Below are positions 1 through 6,400 of a stretch of 11,425 bases of DNA, piece by piece. Origin of the DNA: a bacterium (GTDB lineage: Bacteria; UBP15; UBA6099; JAJRTR01); contig JAJRTR010000179.1 of NCBI GenBank assembly GCA_024278215.1, positions 1 to 11,425 of the forward strand. Direction: 5' to 3'. A program made the position numbers and the translations under genes. How positions within the stretch are numbered: the first letter of the stretch is position 1; every line of letters begins with the position of its first letter. The notes beneath the pieces are model-generated. The model was given only the letters and a program-made list of their open reading frames with translations. It was not told where the DNA came from and ran no database searches.

Positions 1-8
1 CGGCTGCT

Positions 9-157
9 ATTGTCCATAGCTGCGTTGTCGGCATAAAATCGTCCTCGACGTACTCTACAAGTACGTCTGCGAGGATTTTACACCTCCGCCTTGCTCTGAA
101 CAATTTCGCTCGACCTCGCTACGAACATAATTTTGCAGTTGGTTCTATTGTTCAGAG
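9..157. repeat. Inverted-repeat-rich element at the hypA 3' end
   Basis: The left part is a long imperfect palindrome centred near base 57. Arms ACGTACT (48-54) and AGTACGT (60-66) flank a 5-base loop. Arms TAAAATC (34-40) and GATTTTA (74-80) sit symmetrically outside them, and the outer parts (about 9-27 and 86-104) match more weakly. A second, perfect 11-bp inverted repeat pairs CTCTGAACAAT (94-104) with ATTGTTCAGAG (147-157). Its right arm lies over the last codons and stop of hypA. I infer a small palindromic repeat element of REP or MITE type, which could also end transcription of hypA. Only one copy is visible here, so dispersal in the genome is untested. Confidence 0.55.
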
Positions 158-513
158 ACGCCGATCTCCTCGACTTCGATAGAGTCGATAAGCAGTTCGC
201 GTCCCGAGATGAGATTTCCTTTTGCATCGCCACATTCAGGACATTCGTTAACGCCGTCCGGTGATTCGTATTCATTGCCGCAGGCGCCGCACCGCATAAC
301 TATCGGCTGTATCTCGATGTTAACTTCCGCGCCCGCCAGCCCGGGTTTATCTTCGGTAAGCATTTCATAGTAGAACCTGATATATTCAGGAATCACGCCT
401 GTCAGCCGCCCGAGTATGATCCTGATCGACTTCACGCGCAGCCCCCGCCCGGCGTTGTCGACTGCCTGCTCGACAGTTTTGACAATCTCCTGTGTGACTG
501 ACAACTCGTGCAT
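145..513 (-). CDS. hypA: Hydrogenase/urease nickel incorporation protein HypA
   Basis: The 122-residue product matches HypA in length and layout. HypA is a cytoplasmic nickel metallochaperone that works with the GTPase HypB to deliver Ni(II) to [NiFe]-hydrogenase, and in some bacteria to urease. The N-terminus begins Met-His-Glu-Leu-Ser, where the amino group and His2 bind nickel in this family. The zinc site is two CxxC motifs, Cys75/Cys78 and Cys91/Cys94. The frame stays open to an ATG at 588, but the ATG at 513 is chosen because His2 must follow the initiator Met; a GGAAAA stretch upstream is a weak ribosome-binding site. The glycerophosphodiesterase gene ends 46 bases upstream on the same strand, so co-transcription is possible. 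No other hyp or hydrogenase gene is in view; partners could lie left of the window. The stop codon overlaps an arm of the 94-157 inverted repeat. Confidence 0.95.
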   Translation of the reverse strand: MHELSVTQEIVKTVEQAVDNAGRGLRVKSIRIILGRLTGVIPEYIRFYYEMLTEDKPGLAGAEVNIEIQPIVMRCGACGNEYESPDGVNECPECGDAKGNLISGRELLIDSIEVEEIGVSEQ

Positions 514-539
514 CGATATCTTTTTTCCACATGAGATCA

Positions 540-554
540 TCCCGCCTTCCGGGA
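540..554 (-). other. Small hairpin between phosphodiesterase gene and hypA
   Basis: TCCCG (540-544) and CGGGA (550-554) form a perfect 5-bp GC-rich stem with a 5-base loop in the 46-base gap between the two minus-strand genes. No T-run follows on the minus strand, so it is not a canonical terminator. It could attenuate transcription or protect the upstream message, or be chance. Confidence 0.25.
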
Positions 555-559
555 ATCCA

Positions 560-1399
560 TCATTTCTTTTTCTGTTGCTTTTCGGCATACTTTTTCAGGA
601 TGCCGTCGAGCACGTCGGGGTAGTTGGTTATGATGCCGTCCACGCCGTATTTTATCAGGCGCTTCATCGTCACCGGATCGTCGACGGTGTAGACATTGAC
701 AGCGAGGCCGCGTTTGTGTGCCGCTTTGACAATTGTTCTTGTCACGGCGATATATCTCGGGTTGACGGCATCGGGGCGGCAGGCTTCGATGATCTTGTCG
801 AGGTCGGCTTTCGAGTTGATGTCGCCGACGAGCGCGCCTGTGTGGATTTCCGGGTTCAGCTCTTTGATCTTCAACAGGTATTCGTGGTGGAAGCTGGAGA
901 CGATAACCTGGTCGGTCATGTCGAGTTTCTCGACCATCTTCACAACTTTCTTTTCGCAGCCGTCGGATTTGATCTCGATGTTGACCTGGATTTTGTCTTT
1001 CGCCCATTTCAGGACTTCATATAATGTGGGGATGCGTTCGTCTTTAAACTTTTCAGACATCCAAGAACCGGCGTCGAGCTTGCGTATGTCGCTCAATTTC
1101 ATAAACCGGATTTTGTTCACGACCCCCGTTGTCCTGTCGGTGTCCGGGTCGTGTATGACGACGATGTGGCCGTCGAGAGTGCGGTGGATGTCGAGTTCGA
1201 TCATGTCCGCGCCGAGTTCGCGGGCTTTTTCAAATGAAGCCATAGTATTTTCAGGCGCGTAGGCGCTTGCGCCTCTGTGGGCGATGATCCTTGTTTTATA
1301 TTCGGGAGCGGGCAGCGCCCCGGCCGCCACGCAGTAAAGCAATGCCGCAGCCTGAAAACACATAATAGCCACAAGTAATTTCGAGGAATACTTTATCAT
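560..1399 (-). CDS. Secreted glycerophosphodiester phosphodiesterase (GDPD family)
   Basis: The 279-residue product is a GDPD-family TIM-barrel enzyme. The family hydrolyses glycerophosphodiesters such as glycerophosphocholine to glycerol-3-phosphate and an alcohol, for phosphate and carbon salvage. Signature residues are present: HRG (41-43), Glu50-Asn51, Glu68 and Asp70, His83-Asp84, the I-E-I-K strand with Glu142 and Lys144, and a C-terminal DGIITNYP-type segment (255-261). These cover the two catalytic histidines (41, 83) and the metal ligands. Residues 1-30 form a hydrophobic signal peptide. A Cys at 23 follows Leu-Leu-Tyr, a poor lipobox, so I favour a periplasmic form over a lipoprotein. 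The ATG at 1399 has a GGAGG site about 8 bases upstream. The aminotransferase gene ends 80 bases upstream on the same strand. UgpQ-type (cytoplasmic) is less likely because of the signal peptide; GlpQ-type is closer in location, but I assign no symbol. Confidence 0.93.
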   Translation of the reverse strand: MIKYSSKLLVAIMCFQAAALLYCVAAGALPAPEYKTRIIAHRGASAYAPENTMASFEKARELGADMIELDIHRTLDGHIVVIHDPDTDRTTGVVNKIRFMKLSDIRKLDAGSWMSEKFKDERIPTLYEVLKWAKDKIQVNIEIKSDGCEKKVVKMVEKLDMTDQVIVSSFHHEYLLKIKELNPEIHTGALVGDINSKADLDKIIEACRPDAVNPRYIAVTRTIVKAAHKRGLAVNVYTVDDPVTMKRLIKYGVDGIITNYPDVLDGILKKYAEKQQKKK

Positions 1400-1479
1400 T
1401 TAAAAGCCTCCGTATAAGGACATTCACAGGACCGTGCCGGGTATGCGCGTCAATACACCGCGAGCGGGAAATGGGGGCG

Positions 1480-2694
1480 TCACAGCCGCCTGTGTTTCGA
1501 GTAGTAGCCGACGATTTTGCGAACCGCCTCGATTACGTCTTCGACGTCGCTGTCTGTGATTCCGGCGGACATCGGGATGGAGATAGTGCGCTCTGAAATA
1601 AACTCCGCTTCAGGAAAATCACCGATGGAATAGCCGAAGGTTTTACTGTAATAGCTGTGCAGGTGCAGAGAAATGAAATGGATGCCTACGCCGATGTTTT
1701 CCGCCTGGAGCGCAGCCGCGAAAGTGTCGCGGTTGATACCGGCGGCATCGGGGTTTATCAATAATGTGTAAAGGTGCCGGGCGTGGCGGATGTTGTCCTG
1801 TTCGAGAGGCACGGTGATGAATTCCGAAGCCAGCGCGTCCGAATACCGCCGCCAGTGCCTGTCGCGCACGTCGAGCAGTTTGCCGATTCGCTCGAACTGG
1901 TGGATGCCCAGCGCCGCCTGTATATCCATCATGTTATATTTGAAACCGGGCATAAGTGTGTCGTATAGCTGGAATCCCTTATCGGTGTAACGCTTCCATG
2001 CGTTTTTGCTCATTCCGTGCAGACTGCGAATGCGCATCTGTTCGCATAGTTCCTTGCTGCCTGTTGTGACGATGCCGCCCTCACCCATAGCGAGATTCTT
2101 GGTCACATAAAAAGAAAAAGATGTTATGTCGCCGATAGAACCGATCTTCCGGCCTTTATAAACAGCCTCGATAGCGTGTGCGGCGTCTTCGATTATAAAG
2201 AGATTGTGCTCGTGCGCGAGTTCGAGAATTGGGTCCATATCGCAGGGCCGGCCTGCGAAATGAACAGGCATTATCGCCTTTGTTTTCGGTGTGATCTTTC
2301 GGGCGACGGCCTCGGGGTCGATGTTCATCGTGCGGCGGTCGATGTCGGCGAATACAGGGGTCGCGCCTGTATGCACGATAACATTTGCCGTGGCGGTGAA
2401 TGTCATGGGCGAAGTAATCACTTCGTCGCCCGGCCCTATGCCGAGCACTATGAGCGCGAGGTGCAGGCCGGCAGTACACGAGTTGAGAGCCAGCGCATAT
2501 TTCGCATTCGCGTAATCGGCGAACATATCTTCGAAACGCTGGGTCTTGGGACCGGTGCTCAGCCAGCCCGACCTGAGCGTATCCACTACTTCGTTTATAT
2601 CTTCATCGTCGATAAGAGGACTGCCGAAAACCAGGAAATCGTCCCTGACCGGCACACCGCCCTCGAGTGCAGGAATGTCACTAATGTTTGTCAT
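1480..2694 (-). CDS. DegT/DnrJ/EryC1/StrS family aminotransferase
   Basis: This is a 404-residue PLP-dependent aminotransferase of the DegT/DnrJ/EryC1/StrS family, which usually transaminates keto groups on nucleotide-linked sugars for O-antigen, lipid A or glycoprotein synthesis. Numbering from Met at 2694: SGWLSTGPK (42-50), the cofactor-pocket segment NSCTAGLH (71-78), EDAAHA (169-174) with Asp170 expected to contact the pyridine nitrogen, and SFYVTKNL (194-201) with Lys199 as the Schiff-base lysine, followed by GEGG. It resembles ArnB/PglE/PseC-type enzymes, but the substrate cannot be read from sequence. The frame opens 13 codons earlier (2733); I chose the ATG at 2694 because family proteins begin just before the ALEGG segment and the extension looks uncoded. 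Its best Shine-Dalgarno, AAAGGA, is rather far at about 14 bases. No sugar dehydratase or nucleotidyltransferase lies nearby. Confidence 0.93.
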   Translation of the reverse strand: MTNISDIPALEGGVPVRDDFLVFGSPLIDDEDINEVVDTLRSGWLSTGPKTQRFEDMFADYANAKYALALNSCTAGLHLALIVLGIGPGDEVITSPMTFTATANVIVHTGATPVFADIDRRTMNIDPEAVARKITPKTKAIMPVHFAGRPCDMDPILELAHEHNLFIIEDAAHAIEAVYKGRKIGSIGDITSFSFYVTKNLAMGEGGIVTTGSKELCEQMRIRSLHGMSKNAWKRYTDKGFQLYDTLMPGFKYNMMDIQAALGIHQFERIGKLLDVRDRHWRRYSDALASEFITVPLEQDNIRHARHLYTLLINPDAAGINRDTFAAALQAENIGVGIHFISLHLHSYYSKTFGYSIGDFPEAEFISERTISIPMSAGITDSDVEDVIEAVRKIVGYYSKHRRL

Positions 2695-2898
2695 AAAATA
2701 TGCCGCGTTCCTTTCATCATTACAGACACGCATACAGCAACGGCACTATACGAATACTTTCCGGATATTAATCTTATCATTGCGTGTGCCGGAAAACAAT
2801 TCCAGTGCATGATAATGGAGCTCCAGGCGGAATTATTTGAAATAAACCCCGTGTCGATTTGATACGCCGGAACAAATATTTAATAATGTCTTGAGTAC

Positions 2899-2927
2899 TT
2901 GATAAGGTGTTTAACGATCGGAATAAT
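2899..2927 (+). promoter_or_regulatory. Predicted sigma70-type promoter for the 3030 gene
   Basis: A -35 TTGATA (2899-2904, 5 of 6 to consensus) is separated by exactly 17 bases from a -10 AATAAT (2922-2927, 5 of 6). Transcription would begin near 2934, inside the left arm of the inverted repeat 2927-2940, and would leave a leader of roughly 95 bases before the 3030 start. The rest of the 335-base gap (2695-3029) should also hold the minus-strand aminotransferase promoter; a TATAGT hexamer on that strand near 2745 is only a weak candidate. I see no small gene in the gap. Confidence 0.5.
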
Positions 2928-2988
2928 CGTAACACTTTAGACATCTGAAGCAAAGTCGGGAATTCTTCACTTGGCTAAAGTGTTACGA
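2927..2988. repeat. Perfect 14-bp inverted repeat over the promoter start site
   Basis: TCGTAACACTTTAG (2927-2940) is matched without error by CTAAAGTGTTACGA (2975-2988), with 34 bases between the arms. The left arm begins on the last base of the predicted -10 element, and the right arm ends about 29 bases before the ribosome-binding site of the 3030 gene. It could be a pair of operator half-sites, a leader-RNA stem-loop, or the ends of a small mobile remnant. Position favours regulation of the downstream gene. Confidence 0.6.
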
Positions 2989-3016
2989 ATAATCAGTATT
3001 GCGGGGCGGAAATTGT

Positions 3017-3022
3017 GGAGGA
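3017..3022 (+). promoter_or_regulatory. Ribosome-binding site deciding the GTG start at 3030
   Basis: GGAGGA lies 7 bases before a GTG at 3030. The frame is open to an earlier GTG at 3015, but that one has no comparable site, and 3015-3029 contains this Shine-Dalgarno itself. Confidence 0.7.
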
Positions 3023-3029
3023 ATACATT

Positions 3030-3500
3030 GTGAAGCCGGAACCGGTAGACATACGGATAGACAGGGAAGGCCGCTGGTTTGCAAACGGTCGTGAGGTGAT
3101 AAACGAAAAGATTTACAAACTTTTCTGCGACTCGCTTGTTTGTGAAGACGGCAAGTACAAGATCAAAATAGATTACATGGAAAACCCGGTCGAAGTGGAA
3201 GACGCGCCGTTTTCCGTCAGGACAGTATTCGTGGAAAACACATCTGAAAACGAAGATATTATCTGGCTTGTCCTGAACGATCAGCGCCGTGTCCGGCTCG
3301 ACCCGGAAACACTTCGCGCACCGGAACCGGACGCGCTTTATTGCACGATCGACAACGAAAAAAGGCTCGATGCCCGCTTTTCAGCCGGAGCACTGACGCA
3401 GATCGGCTCTATGATGGAGTTCGACGAAAACAGGGGAATATTTATATTGCTGCTCAACGGAAACGAATATTCCTTCCAGGTGGGCCGGTCGGGTGAATGA
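3030..3500 (+). CDS. DUF1285-like conserved protein
   Basis: This is a 156-residue cytoplasmic protein with no signal peptide or membrane segment. The N-terminal half resembles DUF1285: a short beta segment IRIDREGRWFANG (8-20), a helix around IYKLFCDSL (28-36), and the segment VEVEDAPF (54-61), followed by a second beta-rich half that ends near LLNGNEYSF (141-149). DUF1285 proteins have no established biochemical role. The start is GTG, chosen over GTG at 3015 because of the GGAGGA site at 3017-3022. The gene stands alone: the next plus-strand gene begins 144 bases after its stop. Its leader carries the 14-bp inverted repeat at 2927-2988, so it may be individually regulated. The family call rests on recalled motif similarity and is moderate. 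Confidence 0.75.
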   Translation: MKPEPVDIRIDREGRWFANGREVINEKIYKLFCDSLVCEDGKYKIKIDYMENPVEVEDAPFSVRTVFVENTSENEDIIWLVLNDQRRVRLDPETLRAPEPDALYCTIDNEKRLDARFSAGALTQIGSMMEFDENRGIFILLLNGNEYSFQVGRSGE

Positions 3501-3531
3501 ATCGGGCTATTATCGTAATGCTTTTAACCCA

Positions 3532-3561
3532 TTGCACCGGGAAGAGTCTACAATATATAAT
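3532..3561 (+). promoter_or_regulatory. Possible promoter for the FecR-domain gene
   Basis: A perfect TATAAT (3556-3561) stands 84 bases before the 3645 start. The best -35 at 18-base spacing is TTGCAC (3532-3537), which keeps only the TTG of the consensus. The -10 is convincing and the -35 weak, so an activator may be needed, or the match may be chance in an AT-rich patch. Confidence 0.35.
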
Positions 3562-3644
3562 TGGCCCTGGTTATGTGTGCGCGGCCCACGCTATACTGCA
3601 CTGAACAAGAAAACTACAATGACATAAAATACTCAAGGTGAAAT

Positions 3645-5027
3645 ATGAATAAACAAAAGACATACTGTTTCAGGCCATACCTGTTTGTTCTCGCAGTGCT
3701 GACGGCGGTCCTTTTTAATTGGACGACGACGGAAGCAGTCCGGGCCGAAGACACGCCGCTGGCGACTGTCACAGTCATAGATGGCGATGGCGCGCAGATG
3801 CAGCGCAACGGCGCGGCGGACTGGGAGCCGGCAAGCGAAGAGATGGATATATATCAGGGCGACAAAATAAAAACAGACAAAGTCACAAAAGTCGAAGCAC
3901 AGCTTCCCGACAACAGCATAGTGCGAATCAGTGAACTATCGAGTATTACCTTCGGTGTGCCGGAGATTTCCGGAACGAAACTTGATATGGAACAGGGCCG
4001 CATGTGGTGCAAGCTGAAAAAACTGAAGACGGGCGTAACGTTCGAGGTCGTCACACCAACGGTAACAGCCGGAGTGCGCGGCACAACTTTCTGGGTGGAT
4101 GCGCAGAACCCGGAGGAAAACATCATCGGTGTCGAGGACGGCCAGGTCGAGGCGGTACGCGGCCGCAAACGCATTATGCTCAATCGTCTGATGCGCATAT
4201 CCGCGCTCCGGGACCGGCTCGAAGAAGCAGACTACTTCGACCCGGAGAAAAGACAGCGATGGGAGCAGTTCACCACCAGGATCATCAAAAAACGTATGGA
4301 GCGTTTCAGGGAAGTGGTCGGCGAATACCGCGACAACTCCGTCGAAGCTGCTGAAAAGGGGGCCGAACTTGTAAGGAATATCACCGAACTGGACAAAAAA
4401 ACACGCGAACTTGTCGCAGGCCTCGAGGTGACGATGAAAAAACAGGAACGACTTACGCAAGAGACCGATAAGCTGGTGGGAAAAGCGAAACAGGTGAAAA
4501 AAAACAGACAGACAAGACTTAAGAAATATCAACTCCGCCGGTTGAAATCGAAAGTTGACAGGCTGATAAAAACTTCCGCCGAAGTTGCCGACGATTTTAA
4601 AACTTCCAAAGAAGCATTCACAAAACATTTCCTGTCAGTGCAGGAATATCTCCAGCAGACGCGGGAACTCGACACGAAAATCTCCGCATTGAAAAAACAG
4701 CAGAATGAACTGAAAAGGAAAACCGAGCGGAAAAAGAAGCGTCGCGAGTTCGACCCGGACTGGCCGCAACTCCAGAAGATACATGCTGTAATCGAAAAGA
4801 GAGTCGCCGAAGTCATCGAGAACACGGAACGCAGCGATAAGATTCTATCCCGCTTCGGCGAAGCAACGCAGGAAAAGGCTGTTACACTGTTCGAGCATAC
4901 GGAAAAACTCAAAACCTATATTGATGAAAACAAAACGAGAATCAGGGAGTCGGTCAAATCACTCGGGAAAACCCATGCGAAACTCGTAGTGCTGCAACAG
5001 GCTATCGACAAAGAGTTGGAGAAATAG
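3645..5027 (+). CDS. Secreted FecR-domain protein with long coiled-coil tail
   Basis: The 460-residue product has a signal peptide (hydrophobic 11-25, likely cleavage after Val-Arg-Ala at 34), then a FecR-type beta domain (about 39-175) with a clear AGVRGTTFWV signature (142-151) and a following IGVEDGQVEAV strand (161-171). Residues about 185-460 are highly charged, Lys/Glu/Arg-rich and helical, with heptad-like stretches typical of coiled coils. Classical FecR is a membrane-spanning anti-sigma regulator with a cytoplasmic N-terminus; here the domain follows a signal peptide, so it should be periplasmic or surface-exposed, and no sigma factor or TonB receptor lies nearby. Such free-standing FecR proteins are usually uncharacterised and may have an envelope-structural or ligand-binding role. 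The ATG has an AAGGTG site 5 bases upstream. The stop is followed by 231 bases before the next gene. Confidence 0.85.
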   Translation: MNKQKTYCFRPYLFVLAVLTAVLFNWTTTEAVRAEDTPLATVTVIDGDGAQMQRNGAADWEPASEEMDIYQGDKIKTDKVTKVEAQLPDNSIVRISELSSITFGVPEISGTKLDMEQGRMWCKLKKLKTGVTFEVVTPTVTAGVRGTTFWVDAQNPEENIIGVEDGQVEAVRGRKRIMLNRLMRISALRDRLEEADYFDPEKRQRWEQFTTRIIKKRMERFREVVGEYRDNSVEAAEKGAELVRNITELDKKTRELVAGLEVTMKKQERLTQETDKLVGKAKQVKKNRQTRLKKYQLRRLKSKVDRLIKTSAEVADDFKTSKEAFTKHFLSVQEYLQQTRELDTKISALKKQQNELKRKTERKKKRREFDPDWPQLQKIHAVIEKRVAEVIENTERSDKILSRFGEATQEKAVTLFEHTEKLKTYIDENKTRIRESVKSLGKTHAKLVVLQQAIDKELEK

Positions 5028-5102
5028 TAGTGCCGGTCATTATCTTTACTGAACGATATTGAGCTATAGCGCAGTTTTCTTTGTACCTGCAATATTCATC
5101 GC

Positions 5103-5122
5103 TTCCACCGCCCCCGGTGGGA
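5103..5122. terminator. Possible terminator hairpin after the FecR-domain gene
   Basis: CCACCG (5105-5110) and CGGTGG (5115-5120) form a perfect 6-bp stem around a CCCC loop. It extends to 8 pairs (5103-5122) when a G-U wobble is allowed on the plus-strand RNA. A second small stem, GTCGG/CCGAC, follows at 5127-5145. No T-run follows directly, so an intrinsic terminator is uncertain, but the position between two plus-strand genes fits. Apart from these stems and a GATAAT (5205-5210) without a good -35, the 5028-5258 gap shows nothing I recognise. Confidence 0.35.
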
Positions 5123-5258
5123 ATGCGTCGGTTGATAGCGCCGACATTCACAAAATACTGTTTTTCAGCGACAACTATTTTTCGCGAATGCGATTTAAGA
5201 AGCTGATAATATGCTAATATATTGCAACAATAAATCTCGAAAGGAATTTCATTTATCT

Positions 5259-6278
5259 ATGAGAAAACTGATTATTACTATGTTTGTTATAACAATCGGA
5301 CTCTCCGTCGCCGCCGGACCGGCGCGAGCCGAGGACGAGGAAATGGGCGATGTCATGTTGTCGGTCATGCAGATTGACCTCAACAATAAGTGCAGCCTGA
5401 TATGGTGGACGGAAGATGTATGGGCATACATGACAAACGAGGACACCAGTACCGATGCGCTCTACGGTTATTTCATGATGAAAAGCCTGCTCAAAGACTA
5501 TATTTTCTTCTCGGCGATGAACCCGCAGACGCAAAGCGCGTGCACAAACATCTTCGGCACTCCGCTTATCAGGAATGAGGATGGAGTCGGTGCCGCCGCT
5601 GTGCCCACTCACCAATCGTTACAGACTATTATGCCCGGTCTGATCGCTTTTCCCAACAAAGACCTGATGGACCGGCAGGTGATCTCGGATTCGACAAAAG
5701 AATTTTCTGTCGAGATCAAATATGAAGACAGGAAAACCGCGGTCGATTATTCTTTCGATGTACCCCCCGACTATCCTGATGCTGTCTACGATGCTGTCGA
5801 AGCGATGAAGCAGGTAGACATGGCGGACATCGGTTCGATGGACGAAGATGCGTTCTTATTCAAGCAGCTTGCGCCGCGCATGAAGACAGACATCCGCACA
5901 GGTATTATCGCCGCACCGATTTCAAATGAATTCTTCGACAGTTATTTCAAACAGGATGAAGAGCTGATGAATGATCCGGAAGCCATGGCACAGGCACAGA
6001 ATCTTGTGCGCGATTACAGCTTTTTCGTGCTGATACCTGCCGACGACAACCGCACCCGGATCGAAGAAGCGGCAAAAAGCGCTGTCGCTATAGATACAGC
6101 GGGGAATGTCGTAACGGTCAACACAGATGCGAAAAAACTCTTTATGAGTGCCATTGGCACAGGCGGTGATGTTTTTGAAATACTCGTTTTTCCGAAGCTC
6201 GGACGCTACGGCACGGTAAATCTTGTGCTACGCGACCCCGAGTCGAAAAACCTTGCGTCCTTTACTTGGACTGACTGA
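5259..6278 (+). CDS. Secreted protein of unknown family
   Basis: I do not recognise this 339-residue protein. It starts with a clear signal peptide: Met-Arg-Lys-Leu, hydrophobic 5-18, and an Ala-Arg-Ala cleavage site at 22-24 followed by acidic residues, so it should be periplasmic or exported. The mature part has no further membrane segment, is acidic, and contains two cysteines (Cys45, Cys95) that could form a disulfide. A Trp-rich patch sits near 49-56. The frame is open from an ATG at 5211, but the ATG at 5259 is chosen because it gives a proper signal peptide and has AAGGA upstream (5241-5245, a long 13-base spacing). It lies between the secreted FecR-domain gene and the MBL hydrolase, with 122 bases following, so it may be transcribed alone. 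Confidence 0.7.
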   Translation: MRKLIITMFVITIGLSVAAGPARAEDEEMGDVMLSVMQIDLNNKCSLIWWTEDVWAYMTNEDTSTDALYGYFMMKSLLKDYIFFSAMNPQTQSACTNIFGTPLIRNEDGVGAAAVPTHQSLQTIMPGLIAFPNKDLMDRQVISDSTKEFSVEIKYEDRKTAVDYSFDVPPDYPDAVYDAVEAMKQVDMADIGSMDEDAFLFKQLAPRMKTDIRTGIIAAPISNEFFDSYFKQDEELMNDPEAMAQAQNLVRDYSFFVLIPADDNRTRIEEAAKSAVAIDTAGNVVTVNTDAKKLFMSAIGTGGDVFEILVFPKLGRYGTVNLVLRDPESKNLASFTWTD

Positions 6279-6292
6279 TCGACTGACTGATT
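6269..6292. repeat. 12-bp tandem repeat across a stop codon
   Basis: GACTGACTGATC (6269-6280) is followed directly by GACTGACTGATT (6281-6292), then by further GATT tetramers. The unit is itself built of CTGA tetramers. The TGA stop of the upstream gene (6276-6278) lies in the first copy. This is a slippage-prone simple repeat that could vary the C-terminus between strains. Confidence 0.6.
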
Positions 6293-6400
6293 GATTGCTT
6301 CCTTTTTATAGAACCGGCACGACATAATGAGCGCTTTCGCCGACAACATTTTTTGACTTTCGCGGGATCAGTAACTATATTTGTCCCTGTAGTTTTGTAA

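Noticed and set aside
1-157. CRISPR array considered because of repeated motifs at the window start
   Set aside because: The copies alternate in orientation and are imperfect and unevenly spaced; there are no regular direct repeats and spacers.
514-588. 25-residue N-terminal extension of hypA from the ATG at 588
   Set aside because: It overlaps the phosphodiesterase gene end, and HypA needs His directly after the initiator Met at 513 for nickel binding.
416-1262. Plus-strand open frames of about 190-200 codons opposite hypA and the phosphodiesterase gene
   Set aside because: They are antisense to two well-supported genes with recognisable catalytic motifs and show no family features themselves.
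2176-2862. A 228-codon plus-strand open frame opposite the first aminotransferase
   Set aside because: Most of it lies antisense to a gene with a clear PLP-lysine motif; the translation is low-quality and ends in the intergenic region without a plausible domain.
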